A stretch of 64,000 bases of DNA from Variovorax paradoxus (GCF_030815855.1 NZ_JAUSXG010000001.1:1984001-2048000); one strand, 5' to 3'; numbered from the stretch's first letter, positions 8,295 to 19,160 are shown. Translations and numbers: made by a program. Notes: generated by a model not told the origin, from the sequence alone.

Positions 8295-11200
8295 CTAGGT
8301 GAGGATGGTCGTCAGGTCCTGCAGCGCCAGGGTCTGCGCGGGCGCAATGCTCAGGTCGCGCAGCCGCACCTGCGCCAGCGTGGCGGCCATGCGGGTGGCG
8401 CGCTCCACGTGCATCGGCTGAAGGTAGCGGTCGATGCTGGGCATCAGCGCCTCGATGCTCTCGTCGGCGGCGGTGGCAAAGCTCAGGCGCGCGGTGGTGC
8501 CCGGCGCGATCGACAGGCGCACGCGCAGGCAGGCGATGGGGTCCAGGCCGTTCACCTGCTTGCCCTGAGCCGTGAGCGGTTGCGGGTCGAGCACGGGGTC
8601 GGCCAGCGTGCGGTTGCGGCCGATGAAGGCGCGCCGGTCGGTCATGCAGTCGATCGACAGCACGTTGGCATCGACCGAGGCTAGGAAGTGCACCGCGGCC
8701 ACCACCGCATCGCCATGCAGGCGCGGCTTGCGCGACAGCAGCAGCGCGCGCCAGGTGGGCTCCCAACGCGACTCGACGAACAGGTTGGCAAAAGCCGGAT
8801 GCGCCTCGTCGGCCTTGGGGTTCGACAGCACGGGTTCGAAGTACGAGACGAGTTCGAGCGTGCGCGTTTCGTCGCCCGAGTTGTGCAGCGTGATGTTGCG
8901 CAGCTCGGTGTCGTCCTCGGGGCTGATGAGCACCGTGGTGCGCACTTGCAGCCCTGGGCCGGTCGCATCGAACTGCACCTGGTCGGCCAGGAAGCGGGTG
9001 CGGTAGTGCCAGTCGCCACCGGGCGCGGGCAGGGCGGTCAGCGAAGTGAGCTCGCTGTGGCCACCATCTTTGTCGATATCGCGCACATAGAAGAAGGTGC
9101 CGTAGCTGTCGCGCAGTGGATCGTCGCGCCAGCGCGTCACGTTGAACGCGCGCCAGCGGCTCACGCCCGCGCCGTTGGCCCGCAGCGCGACCGTGTAGCG
9201 GCCGTTCGACAGCAGATGCGTGGGCTGGAAGCCCGGGCCCGTCGGATCGACCACGCGTGGCTGGAACAGCGGCGCCAGTTCGGCCTGGCTGGGCTCGGGC
9301 GGCGTGCGCGGGTCGGCGCTGCCGATGATCTGACGCGGCGTGCGCTCGTGCAGCAGCGCCTCGTGCGCCTGCACGAGCGCGGCGCTGCCGAACCAGCGGC
9401 GCGGGGCGTCGGCGCACAGCACATTGCACAGCGCCACCAGCGACATGCCCTGGTGGTGCGCCATGAAGTTGCGCACCACGGTGAAGTCCTGGCCTTGGGC
9501 TTGGCGCGAGGTGGTGAAGTCGACCGCATCGAGAAAGCCGAATTCGCCACGCGCGCCGAGCGCTTCGAGCCGCTGCAGATTGAGCACCGCCGCTGCGGGC
9601 GCAAAGGGCGCGGCCATCAGGGTGGCGTAGGGCGCCACCACGCGATCGGTCGGCGGCGTGCGCCGCAGCGCCAGGCGCGGCACGCCGAAGGGCGAGTACT
9701 GGTAGGCCAGCGAATGGTCCTGCGCGAAGTAGGCCGACTCGGACACGCCCCACGGCATGTTCTGCGCGCGGCCGAAGGCCTGCTGCTCGGCAATGGCCGC
9801 GGCGTTGGCCACCTGCAGCAGGCCGTCGGTGGGCTCGGTCATCACGAGCGCCGGCATCAGGTACTCGAACATCGAGCCCGACCACGACTTCAGGCTGGGC
9901 TGGAAGCCCACCAGCAGGAACGGCCGGCCCAGCGCCATCCAGTGGCGGCGCGGCACGTCGCCCTTGGCAATCGCCAGGAAGCTCAGCAGGCGCGACTCGG
10001 AGGCCAGCAGGTCGTAGTAGCTGGCGTCGAGCACGTTCTCTTCGACGCGCAGGCCGATGTGGAACAGGTGGCGCTTGGCGTCGTAGAGGCCGCTGAAATC
10101 CATGCCGTCGTGGAGCGCGTCGCAACGCTGCGCCAGTGCTTCCAGCGCGGGGGCTTCGTGGGGCTGGCAGCCTTCTTCCGCCGCGAAGGCGCGGCAGGCC
10201 TGCGCGACGGTCACGAGGTGGCCCGCGAAGTTGCCGCTGTCGACGCTGGACACATAGTCGGGCGGCAGCGGCTTGAGCGTCTGCGTGTTGTACCAGTTGA
10301 ACAGGTGGCCGTTGTGCTTCTGCATGCGGCCGACAGTGTCGAGCGTGGCCATGAGGCGTGCCAGCAGGCCGCCCGTGTCGATCCAGCGGAACTCACGCGC
10401 GCAACAGGCAGCCAGCAGGTACATGCCGATGTTGGTCGGCGAGGTGCGGTGCGCAAGGGTCGGCTGCGGTTCGAGCTGCAGGTTGTCGGGCGGCAGGTGG
10501 TTGTCGTCCGGCCCGACCACATGCTCGAAGAAGCGCCAAGTGTCGTGCGCCAGCGTGTCGAGGTAGTTGCGCTGCGCGGGCGCGAGCGGGTCTTCAAGGT
10601 CTCCCATCGCGGCGTCGACACGGCTGCCCCGCCAGGCGGCGATGGGCGCCAGCGCCCAGAGCACGAACAGCAGCGGGCCGATCACCGGGTACGCGCTCCA
10701 GTGTGCGAGCACGGCGAGCACGAGGCACACCGCGCTGCTCAGGGCCGTGCTGCGCACGAAGGGCTTCAAGCGCTGACTCGATTGCGCCTGCGCCTGATCG
10801 GCCGTCGTCCATTGCAGCAGGTGCCTGCGGCTCACGAGCAGCCGCCAGGTAGCGAGGAAGGCCGCGTCGAGCAGCAGCCGCGTCTGCGCCGCCAGCTGCA
10901 CGAACTGCCAGGCAGCGCCGGCCATGGCGCGTAGCAGCTCGACTGCGCCCACGTCGAAGAAGTGGCGCAGCTCGATGGCGCGCCGTGTCGGCACCAGGCC
11001 GGCCAGCGCGCCCAGCAGCGGGCCCAGCGTGAGCGCCGCGCCGACGGCGGCTAGCGCCCAGCCCAGCGGCATGGCCTGCGTGAAGATCACCAGCACCAGC
11101 AGCGCGAAGGACGCCGGCACGACAAGCGAGCGGCGCAGGTTGTCGCTCATCTTCCACAGGCCCAGCGCGTCGATGCCGAAGCGGCGCGCGCGCCACATCA

Positions 11201-13829
11201 GCGGCAGCAGCTGCCAGTCGCCGCGCACCCAGCGGTGCACGCGCGAGGCGGCCACGCCGGCATGGTGCGGATGGTCTTCGACCAGCACCACGTCGCTGAC
11301 CATCGCACAGCGCGCGACGCTGCCTTCGAGCAGGTCGTGGCTCAGCACGGCGCTGTCGGGCAGGCGGTTGTTCAGCGTGGCGTGTACCGCCCGCACGTTG
11401 AGCAGACCCTTGCCGGTGAAGGAGCCGCTGCCGAACACGTCCTGGTAGATGTCGGACGCGCCGCTCCCGTACGGGTCGAGCCCGCACTGTCCTGCGAACA
11501 CCCCAATGGAAGAAGGAACGCTCGCTGTGCATCGGGAACGGTGTGACGATGCGCGGCTGCAAGATGCCGAAGCCCGCGACCACGCGTCGGCTTTGCATGT
11601 CGATCTCGGGCGCGTTCAGCGGATGCGCGGCAATGGACACGAGGTCGCGCAGCGCGCCGGGCGGCAGGCCGGTGTCGCTGTCGAGCGTGAGCACATAGGG
11701 CGTGCGGCCGTGCGCGAGCTGCTGGCCCGGCGCGAGCGGAAGAAAGCCGCCGGCGTCGCCGCTGGCCAGCAGGCGCATGAGCATTTCAAGCTTGCCGCGC
11801 TTGCGTTCCCAGCCCATCCAGCGCTGCTCGGTCTCGCTCCAGCTGCGCGGGCGATGCAGCAGCAGGAAGCGCGGTACGGCGCCTTCCTCCGGTGGGTACT
11901 TGGCGTTGAGTGCGGCGATATGCTGCTGGGCATCGTCGAGCAGGGGTCCGTCTTCGGGCATCGAGGCTTGTGAAGCATCGGCCCAGTCGGTCAACAGCGC
12001 GAACTGCGCGTGCGCCTCGCGGTTGGCGAGCCAGTGCAGTTCGAGCCGGTGCGCGAGCTTGGCGTTGTTCGCGATCGAACCCAGCATCGTGGGCATGACG
12101 ACGAGCGCGCGGTGCCGCTCGGGAATGCCGTTCGCAAAATCGAGACGTGGCAAGGCCTGCACACGCACCGACTCCGCCATGATGCGTTGCGCCAGCGAAA
12201 TTAGCGCTTCAGACAGCGGCCACGCGAGCAGGACCAGCGCCACAACCGTGGTCCAGTCGCCGCGATGCGGCAGGCCGTGCACCACGGCCGCCAGCAGCAG
12301 CGCGGTGCCGAGGAAGACGAAACCCACGTAGACGGGCAGGCGCCAGCCGCGATGGCTGCGCGCGGGGCTTCGTGGGCTCGTGGTGCGCGCGGCAGGGCCC
12401 GAAGGCCCGTTCGCCTGCAGCGACGCGATCAGCGCGAGCCGGCCCTGACCGAAGAGGTAGTAGCCGGCGGTGCGGTCGGCGCGGTCGGTCTCGGCGCCGG
12501 CTTCATCGGCCGGCGCGGCGGAGGCCAACGTGACCACGGCCTGCGCCACTTCGCGTTCGGGCCGCTCGGTGCTGCGCGCCACCTGCTCCATCGCATGTGT
12601 GATCTGCTGGCGCGTGAGTTCGCTCTCGTTCGCAAAGTTCGGCAGTTTGCGCAGCACGCGCAGCGAGCGGCTCACCGGTTCGATGAGGTCGCTCCACTCG
12701 ACCTGGCCGATCATGCGCAGCGTCGTGATGATGTTGCCGACCGTGAGGTTGGCCGCGGCCTGCGCGTTCTGCGCGTCACCGATCAGTGCCGGGCCGTTGG
12801 GGCAATGCTGCTCGGTCCAGCGCACCAGCGCGGGCATGTCCTCGCCATGCTCGACGGGCAGGCGCTGCCACAGCTGCGTGAGGTAGCTGTCCTGTAGGCC
12901 GTGGCTTTGCAGCGCGCGGTAGAGCACGTCGAGGTCTTGCGCAGACAGGTGCGGCGCCGCGTCCCAGGCCGCATGCGCGATCTCGCGCGCGACCTTGTTC
13001 TGCGCAATGCTCTGGGCCGCGCGGCGCAGGTTCTCGAGCAGCACGACGCGCAAGGTCGTGGGCAGCGCCCACAGTTCGCCGAGCATGAGCTCGTCGATGT
13101 CCTGGTAGGCGTTGAGAAAGGCCGTGAACAGCGTCTTGTTGAGCACGCTGTCGGTATGCGCCACATAGGCCCACGCAATGCCGTACACGCGCGGCAGCCC
13201 CGCCAGCGGCGGCGTAACGAGCTTGGGCAGGCGTGCGTAGTAACTGCGCGGCACACCCTCATGGATTTGCTGGAGCTGCGCCTCGACGAGGTGGAAGTTG
13301 TCGAGCAGCCACTCGGCTGCCGGTGACACATAGCGACCGCTGCGGGAAATCAGCGCGATGTAGTCGAAGGCTGCGCGCAGCGATTCGAGGTTTTCGTCGA
13401 CACGAGGAAAGAAGGGCGCCCCTTCGCGGACGTTGTGCGGATCGTTCTCGACCACCTGGGCACGGGCCAGACTGTGGCCGTGCTGTTCGAAACGTTGGGC
13501 GCCGAAGAGTTCGGCGCGGATCGGGAGCGCGGCCGGGTCGTGGGGACCGAGCAGAAGGGACCGGGCGTAGTGACTGAGCCCTTCAAGGCGGTCGACGACG
13601 GCAGCGGCGCTCAAGTGATGGCGAACAGACCGATGCCCAGGACCGCAACCACGCAGGCCATCGTGACGATGCGACCCGCAGCGAGCGCGCGCGCACGTTG
13701 CATATGGCTTCGCACCGAAAACCATCGCCCGTGAGCAAGCGCACAGTGGCGCATGTGTGAAGCCAGGGCTTCGAAATCGCTGCCGACGAAATCGACATGC
13801 GAATGGGAAAGGGACTGCGGGACGGACAT
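8295..13829 (-). pseudogene. Cyclic beta-glucan synthase-like gene (NdvB type), truncated and frameshifted
   Basis: Three consecutive frames make one protein of about 1840 codons. 13829-13612 encodes the N-terminus ending in a membrane segment (IVTMACVVAVLGIGLFAI). 13610-11505 encodes the next part, including the glycosyltransferase motif YVLTLDSDTGLPPGAL. 11501-8295 continues FAGQCGLDPYG...DIYQDVFG, HRWVRGDWQLLP, membrane helices, a glucoamylase-type domain (YLLAACCAREFRWIDTGGL) and the N-terminal domain of GH94. One base appears missing near 13612 and one C extra in the run at 11501-11504. NdvB proteins are about 2800 residues; the catalytic GH94 part is absent. AAGGAG precedes the ATG at 13829. 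Intact relatives make periplasmic cyclic glucans at the inner membrane. Confidence 0.85.
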
Positions 13830-14099
13830 TGCGACGGGCTCCTTGTGACGACTTCGAGCTGCCGCGCGATTGCGAGAACTGTGAACGTGTTCCGACCGTA
13901 CGCTTTTAATTGACCTTACGGGTGCCTGTTTTCACGATGCCCGACGTAGGAAGATGCTACGCATTCGCGGTTGAGGACCGTCTGTCACAGCTGATTCTTT
14001 GGCGCAGCTACCCCATGCCGCCTATCTGAAGCACAAGCGACCAGCCGGCGTACTCGTGTCAATACACCGAAATTCCAAACGCTCTGTGGCTTGGGCGCT

Positions 14100-14400
14100 C
14101 CTTGGTGTCGATATGCAGCAGATTCCCTGGAGCTTTGTGCTCGTAGCGCACGATCGGCTCTACAGGCTCCAGGTCGCTCAGCTTGGATATGCCCGCTCGC
14201 GCCAGAACGCGGCTGACCGTGGACTTCGAGACGCCCACGCTTCGTGCAATGCGCGCCCGCAGCATTCGACGCTTGCGCAGCTCGACGATCAGAAGCGGCT
14301 TGCCTGCGTTGATCGCCTTGGGAGAACGCAGGGGCCTGGAGGGGGCTTCGACCAAAGCGGCTTCGCCACCTGCCAGATAGCGACAAACCACTTCCTGGCA
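14100..14400 (-). mobile_element. IS481-family transposase fragment (N-terminal half)
   Basis: The minus strand encodes an IS481 helix-turn-helix region: LVEAPSRPLRSPKAI, then RARIARSVGVSKSTVSRVLA, then VEPIVRYEHKAPGNLLHIDT. The text breaks off exactly where the catalytic DDE domain should begin, and the downstream sequence is unrelated. Only the DNA-binding half survives. Confidence 0.75.
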
Positions 14401-14725
14401 GTCGGTGCAGTGACACCGTGCGCAGCTGCAGCTCGCCTTCATCTTTTTTTGCATTCGAGCGGCATTCCAGCCGTCGTCGTTAGCCAGGCCGGGGATGAAG
14501 GACCGCCGGCTGCAAGCAAGCGTGGGCCTGAGCACACCATCCGCGCCTGCGGATGACGGAGGGCTTGCTTCCGCTTTGGCCATGAACACCACTACAGCTG
14601 TCAAGGCTTCAAAGGTTCCGAGTTGAGCGAGTGCTTTCGATACCTTGTCGTCAAAGTAATAGAGCTGCTTGCTCAATGCCGCAATCGATTCGAGATCAAC
14701 CAAGATCGCCAGGGAATACGCATCC

Positions 14726-15140
14726 TGCGCCGGTCGCTGCCCGAACACACCGTTTCGCAAGATCGCGCGCAGCATCCATGAAGGCGCCCGCGAGGTGGCA
14801 CGATCCATCGCGCAGACGACGGAGTGCAGACAGTCGCGAAGGGACCGCAAGAAGGTGGAGATGCTGTTCGCCCACCTCAAGCGCATCATGAAGCTGGATC
14901 GCCTGCGGCTTCGCGGCCTCAGTGGGGCCCGGGCCGAGTTCTTGATGGCGGCCACAGCCCAGAACCTCAGGCGAATGGCCAAGTGGCTGATGCCATCCGA
15001 AGCAGACACGGCACCGAAGAGCGCGTGAGGTAAGCCGGCAAGACTTACCATGTGTTCCCGCATCGCCAACTCGACTGCGAATCGTTGGGGTCGCCAGCGC
15101 AGGCTAGATCCAAGGCGAGTTTTTCAACACAATCGCTGCT
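14726..15140 (+). mobile_element. IS1182-family transposase C-terminus and right end
   Basis: The plus strand encodes the C-terminal part of an IS1182-type DDE transposase (CPNTPFRKIARSIHEGAREV, then RDRKKVEMLFAHLKRI, then LMAATAQNLRRMAKW) up to a stop at 15028. The GAGTTTTTCAACACAATCG run at about 15117-15136 resembles the terminal repeat of this family. The front of the gene is missing and abuts the IS481 fragment, so this is a nested graveyard of elements. Confidence 0.75.
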
Positions 15141-15204
15141 TGGCTGTCTCTGACTTACAGGGCTACCGTGCTGCGAACAGTTGCCGACCGGGTTTGCATT
15201 CGCT

Positions 15205-15262
15205 CGGGAACTGTGACGACATCGTGGTGGGAGCGAACCGCGTGGCCTCGATGGCCGAGTGC
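15205..15262 (+). pseudogene. Remnant of a radC 3' end
   Basis: About 18 codons (DDIVVGANRVASMAECG) match the C-terminus of the RadC protein encoded at 18.05-18.68 kb (DHVVVGNNRAASMAERG). The match is followed, as in that copy, by a compact GC-rich terminator. The rest of the gene is gone. Confidence 0.55.
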
Positions 15263-15269
15263 GGTCACA

Positions 15270-15291
15270 GAGGCGCGTCGGCGCCTCTTTT
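15270..15291 (+). terminator. Rho-independent terminator after radC remnant
   Basis: GAGGCGC (15270-15276) and GCGCCTC (15281-15287) form a perfect 7-bp stem with loop GTCG, followed by TTTT. Confidence 0.75.
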
Positions 15292-15407
15292 CACCTATTC
15301 GTGCTTGGAGTGAGCGGTGCTTGATGATTCCCCGTGGATGTAGTGAGCCTTGGTGCGCGCTTCACGTAGAGCGAATTTCGATGATCGCCTCGCAAAAGCG
15401 ACGGCTT

Positions 15408-15650
15408 TTATTCTTCGAGAAGCTGATATGGCCTGAGCTCCAATGCCAATGCCAGACGCTCAAGATTGTCGAGTGAAATGTTGCGCGCTTGACGTTCAAC
15501 GTGAGCGACAAAGGTCCGATGCAGCCCTGCCTCGAACGCCAGGGCCTCTTGCGACCATCCCCTTAATCCGCGCTGCCGGATCAAATTCAACGCAAGCACT
15601 TCCCTTGCCGAGACTTCAGGTTGCTTCGAAGAATTCCTAGAACTTGTCAC
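15408..15650 (-). CDS. Small XRE-family helix-turn-helix regulator
   Basis: An 80-residue protein that is almost entirely an HTH_3 domain: NLIRQRGLRGWSQEALAFEA, GLHRTFVAHVERQARNISLD, NLERLALALELRPYQLL. Proteins this size act as repressors in phage, mobile elements or restriction-modification controllers. No adjacent methylase or toxin is visible. It converges on IS and radC debris and diverges from the next regulator gene. Confidence 0.85.
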   Translation of the reverse strand: MTSSRNSSKQPEVSAREVLALNLIRQRGLRGWSQEALAFEAGLHRTFVAHVERQARNISLDNLERLALALELRPYQLLEE

Positions 15651-15739
15651 AGAGGAAGTCTTCGAGAAAGCTGCTTTTGCGTCAGCCGTGTTTGAGTCAC
15701 AATCGACAGGCCTGCTGCTTCTGCTAGGGGTCTGTGTTC

Positions 15740-16411
15740 ATGCAAAATGTCCGGCTTCCGTCTCCGTTTCCTACCGGGCGCTCGCCGAAGCTGCCGGCGT
15801 CGATCACGCGCACTCGGTCGAGGCAACCCGCACCTGCCGTGCGCAGCCTGTCCGCGGCGCGTATCGGTGCGCAGGTGAGGGCGCTGCGTATGGCGGCCGA
15901 TGTGTCCGGCGGCGCGCTGGCCAAGATTTCAGGGATTTCTTCCTCGATGCTCTCGCGCATCGAGCGCGGGCTGGTCTCGCCTTCGGTGGAGACCTTGGAG
16001 CGTCTCGCGAAGGGTTTGGGTGTGCCGGCGTCGCGCTTCTTCGGCGATCAGGCGCGACGCACGGACTTCTGCCACGTGCGCGCAGGGCAGGGCGTCGTGG
16101 TTGATCGCGTCGGTGCGGTTTCGGACTACCGCTACGAGCTGCTGGGGCATCTGCTGTCGGGCAATCTGTTCGTCGAGCCCTACCTGGTCACGCTGCTGCC
16201 CGGCGCCGATCCCTACGTGACCTTTCAGCATCCGGGCCTCAAGTTCCTGTACTTCCTCTCCGGGGAGGTCAGCTACCGCTATGGCGCCAAGATGGTCGAG
16301 GTGAGGGCAGGGGACTCGCTGCTGTTCGAGGCCACGGCGCTGCATGGGATCGAGGCGATTCAAGGCGGGCCGGTGTCCTACCTCTCGGTGGTGTTCACGT
16401 TGCGCGATTAA
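15740..16411 (+). CDS. XRE-cupin transcriptional regulator
   Basis: A 223-residue protein with an N-terminal tail, an XRE helix-turn-helix at about residues 40-95 (VRALRMAADVSGGALAKISG, SSSMLSRIERGLVSPSVETL) and a C-terminal cupin domain (YVTFQHPGLKFLYFLSGEVS, GDSLLFEATALHGIEAI). XRE-cupin proteins usually sense a small metabolite such as an amino acid or polyamine and control neighbouring catabolic genes. Here the downstream gene is a decayed dehydrogenase, so its target may be lost. ATG 15740 is preferred over GTG 15734 because AGGGG at 15725-15729 sits at the right distance. Confidence 0.88.
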   Translation: MQNVRLPSPFPTGRSPKLPASITRTRSRQPAPAVRSLSAARIGAQVRALRMAADVSGGALAKISGISSSMLSRIERGLVSPSVETLERLAKGLGVPASRFFGDQARRTDFCHVRAGQGVVVDRVGAVSDYRYELLGHLLSGNLFVEPYLVTLLPGADPYVTFQHPGLKFLYFLSGEVSYRYGAKMVEVRAGDSLLFEATALHGIEAIQGGPVSYLSVVFTLRD

Positions 16412-16439
16412 GGGCGTGGGGCGGGTCTGCTCGGCGCAA

Positions 16440-16672
16440 CGGCCGGGCGATCGCCCTGCGCGTCGCTGCGGAAGGCGCGGAGGTCACATTGCGTGTGGAG
16501 ACGACGGAGAGCGCGGGCGAGACGGCTGCCGCCGCACCCGCTTCCCCGCGTGGGGGCGCCCGAGGTGATCGCTGCGGCCGTGGCTTCCTCTCGTCGTGCC
16601 ATGCGGGCTGCATCGCCGGCAGCCGCCTCGTGGTCGACGAAGGCCCGCTCTGGAACCATCAAGAACAGTGAA
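16440..16672 (+). pseudogene. Short-chain dehydrogenase/reductase fossil
   Basis: One frame first reads RAIALRVAAEGAEV, resembling the Rossmann start of SDR enzymes, and later FLSSCHAGCIAGSRLVVDEG, resembling their C-terminus (FLxSDxAxYITGxxLxVDGG). A neighbouring frame supplies APEVIAAAVA just before this. The middle, with the Tyr-x-x-x-Lys active site, is deleted and one frameshift is present. It follows the XRE-cupin gene directly. Confidence 0.5.
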
Positions 16673-16767
16673 ACCTGGAGCGCGCGGGCCGGACCGCTAT
16701 GGCGACTTCGTGGGGCATCCAGGCGCTGCAGCAACTGGGTGCCGGCACCAACCCAGCGAGCGAGTGC

Positions 16768-16781
16768 ATAGCATTTGCTAT
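16768..16781. promoter_or_regulatory. Operator/promoter of toxin-antitoxin pair
   Basis: ATAGCA-TT-TGCTAT is a perfect 14-bp palindrome ending 11 bp before the antitoxin ATG. It overlaps a -10-like TACAAT (16781-16786), as expected for autorepression by a dimeric antitoxin. Confidence 0.6.
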
Positions 16782-16792
16782 ACAATTTGGCC

Positions 16793-17095
16793 ATGAAGAC
16801 GACCCAACTTCCTCCGGTGCGGGTGACAGCCGCCGTTCGAGAACAGATCGAACGCGTGCTGCTCGACGGCGAAACGCTGTCGCATTTTGTCGAGCAGGCT
16901 GCGATCGATGCGGCCCGTCGTCGCAAGGCGCAGCAGGAATTCGTGGCGCGTGGACGCGCATCGCTCGCTCGCGCGCTTGAGACGGGCGAGTCCTATGCGG
17001 CAGACGAGGTGCTCGATGCAATGAAGTCCCGGCTCGACATCGCGCGCAACGCAGTCGAGACGGCGCGGGGCGGCGCCTCCACACGGCGTCCGTGA
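16793..17095 (+). CDS. Antitoxin, YlcI/CopG-like
   Basis: A 100-residue protein starting MKTTQLPPVRVTAAVREQIE, with a ribbon-helix-helix-like N-terminal half (LDGETLSHFVEQAAIDAARR) and a charged helical C-terminal half. It is followed at once by a RelE/ParE-type toxin and overlaps it by 4 bases (GTGA). The frame runs on upstream to 16775, but the palindromic operator occupies that stretch, so 16793 is the sensible start. Confidence 0.78.
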   Translation: MKTTQLPPVRVTAAVREQIERVLLDGETLSHFVEQAAIDAARRRKAQQEFVARGRASLARALETGESYAADEVLDAMKSRLDIARNAVETARGGASTRRP

Positions 17096-17403
17096 CATAC
17101 GTCGTGCGCTTGACGCGCGAGGCGGTGGAAGATCTGCAGCGTCTTGAAGCCTTCCTCCTTGATGTTGCGCTCAAGCACGGAGACTGGGCGTTGCCGGATC
17201 GCGCGCTCCTGGCCATCCGAAGCGAGTTCCGTATCCTGGAGACCAATCCATTCACATGTCGGCTGGCCTTCGACGACCGGCTGGAGCGGGAGCTCGTCAT
17301 TCCATTCGGCGCATCAGGCTACGTTGCGTTGTTCCATGTCGTCGGCGAAAGGGAGATCGTGGTATCTGCCATTCGGCATCAGCGAGAGGACGACTACCAC
17401 TGA
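17092..17403 (+). CDS. RelE/ParE-superfamily toxin
   Basis: A 103-residue toxin: YVVRLTREAVEDLQRLEAFL at the start and a conserved C-terminal core RELVIPFGASGYVALFHVV, then IVVSAIRHQREDDY. The RHQRE(D/E) ending is typical of active ParE/RelE toxins. It starts with GTG overlapping the antitoxin stop, so the two genes are translationally coupled. The pair is intact, unlike two of the other loci nearby. Confidence 0.85.
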   Translation: MTYVVRLTREAVEDLQRLEAFLLDVALKHGDWALPDRALLAIRSEFRILETNPFTCRLAFDDRLERELVIPFGASGYVALFHVVGEREIVVSAIRHQREDDYH

Positions 17404-18045
17404 CAGTAAGCGCGAGGCAGCGAATCGCGATCGTGGCGCGCTTGCCTCGAACGCCGCTGCGATCCGCGATCGACGAAGCCGATTCGGCGGCCAGCCGAGG
17501 CAAGGGCATCTTCTGCGCTGTCGCTGTGGGTGCATCCATGAGCACCTCGGGGAGTCCGTACGCCGGTGGCGTGGGGATGACCTGGGCAAGAAAACGCTCA
17601 GAAATGGCCGACACCGCCGACGGCACATGGGTCGAGCGGGCGGCCGGGCACCGTGGCCCGTTTGCGATGCCATCGTCGAAGCTGCGCCTCGTTGCATTGC
17701 AGGTCGCGTGAGCTGAGCGCCCGGCCAGGCGCTGACGTCTGGAGGAGCCCATCGCGCGGCGATTCCCGCCCCGAGATAAAGAAGAGGTGCCGGGCCTCCC
17801 TTCGAAAACAATCCCTTCGAAAACACTCGCAGAGTTCGGGCTCCTTCGGGGCGCTTGTGGAGGGTGGGGTGGGCTTGCCTGTGAGCCCCAAGGCTACCCC
17901 CTCGTTCTCGCGTTCAAGGCCCTGCGCGCGCTACGCGTGCTCGGCGCGTGCCGCGCGCCTGCGGCGGCCTTGAGCGCTGCGCTGCGACGGGGTCGTGGGG
18001 GCACGCAGGCAATCCCGCCTGTGTCTTCCACAGGAGTTCATCGTC
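17404..18045. other. Gap with no recognised gene
   Basis: No frame gives a recognisable protein. A tandem direct repeat TCCCTTCGAAAACA occurs at 17797-17810 and 17812-17825. The last 40 bases carry the AGGAG ribosome-binding site of radC (18031-18035). Confidence 0.4.
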
Positions 18046-18680
18046 ATGAACGCTTCCTCTTGCTTTTCTTTCATGTCCTCGTCGGCCGGCGAGGCTGCCG
18101 GCACGCTCTCGGCGCGCGATCTGCGGGTGCTCGAGGCGCTGCGACCCTTTCTCGGCGCGGAGGCCGAGGCGCTGTTCGAGGCGCACGGGCGCTCGCTGCA
18201 CAGGCTGGTCGGCTTCGCGCGGGACACGTCGGGCATCGGCTGGCTGCAGATGCTCGCGGCCTGCGCCTGGCGCGGGAGCTGCTCATGGAGGATGTGCGTC
18301 CGTCTGAGGCCTTCCGTTCCCCCTACGCGGTGTCGGACTATCTGAAGCTGCACTTCGCCGGGCAGGCGCACGAGAGTTTCGCAGTGCTGTTCCTGAGTGC
18401 GCAGAACACGATGCTGGCCTTCGAGGACATGTTCCGCGGCACGCTGACGCAGGCGGAGGTCTATCCGCGCGAGGTGGTCAAGCGCGCGCTGCAGCTCAAT
18501 GCCTCGGCGGTGATCCTGGCGCACAACCATCCCTCGGGCCATGTCGAGCCGTCCGAGGCGGACGTGACGCTCACGCGGGTGCTCAAGGATGCATTGGCGC
18601 TCGTGGACGTGCAGGTGCTCGACCACGTCGTGGTGGGGAACAACCGCGCCGCGTCGATGGCCGAGCGCGGCTTCGTCTGA
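18046..18680 (+). pseudogene. radC: radC (JAB/MPN-domain protein), one-base frameshift
   Basis: The start at 18046 has a good AGGAG site and gives MNASSCFSFMSSSAGEAAGT...LRVLEALRPFL. That frame runs to about 18260. The text then continues in another frame as LARELLMEDVRPSEAF through the complete JAB/MPN domain, with FRGTLTQAEVYPREVVKRAL, the metal-binding motif HNHPSGHVEPSEAD and the C-terminus VVVGNNRAASMAERGFV. Deletion of one C in the GCGGCCTGCG stretch near 18262 explains the break. RadC homologues on islands have no proven repair role but are common markers of integrative elements. Confidence 0.85.
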
Positions 18681-18690
18681 GGGCCGTCCG

Positions 18691-18719
18691 CGGGCGCTTC
18701 GGCGCCCGTGTTTGCTTTC
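18691..18719 (+). terminator. Rho-independent terminator of radC
   Basis: GGGCGC (18692-18697), loop TTCG, GCGCCC (18702-18707), then the T-rich tract TGTTTGCTTTCTTTG. A UUCG tetraloop stem typical of efficient terminators. Confidence 0.7.
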
Positions 18720-18815
18720 TTTGCCCGCAGGGCGCGTGCGGGTGCACGCACATGCCCGGATTGCAGATTGCGCATAGCCGGCAGGTCCGGCGGTGTTCGC
18801 CCGGTACGGGACGGG

Positions 18816-19160
18816 TCAGGGCGGCCCAGGATCGTTGATCGGCGCAGCGACGTAGTCGGTGCGTGTATGCGGCACATCCACCACATCCACGACCTCGGGG
18901 TGCCGCAAATAAACGATCAGGTAGGGGTACCTGGGCAGGTTCCATGAACGCAGGCCGGGCATGCCCAGCTCGACCTCAAGACGCGGCGAGCCAGCGTCGG
19001 GATTTCGCTTGATGAGCTCGTAGGCTTTCTGCAGTTCATCCACAAAGCCCTTGGCCGCGCTCGGTGCCTGCATGGTGACCGCGTCGTACTGAATTGCGGC
19101 GGTGATCTGCGCATCGGCACGCGGGCGAACAAGGAATCGCCTGACGCGCTTCGCGCTCAA
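18816..19160 (-). CDS. ParE-type toxin
   Basis: A 114-residue protein with ParE features: LVRPRADAQITAAIQYDAVT, then a central helix AAKGFVDELQKAYELIKRNP, and the C-terminal sheet LRSWNLPRYPYLIVYL followed by VVDVVDVPHTRTDY. Family members poison DNA gyrase. The gene starts with ATG overlapping the antitoxin stop by 4 bases (ATGA). Because the partner antitoxin gene is frameshifted, this toxin may be unrestrained, or inactive for another reason. Confidence 0.82.
   Translation of the reverse strand: MSAKRVRRFLVRPRADAQITAAIQYDAVTMQAPSAAKGFVDELQKAYELIKRNPDAGSPRLEVELGMPGLRSWNLPRYPYLIVYLRHPEVVDVVDVPHTRTDYVAAPINDPGPP

Noticed and set aside
8688..10934. 748-codon plus-strand frame across the glucan synthase gene
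   Set aside because: Shadow frame of the minus-strand gene; no domain in the translation.
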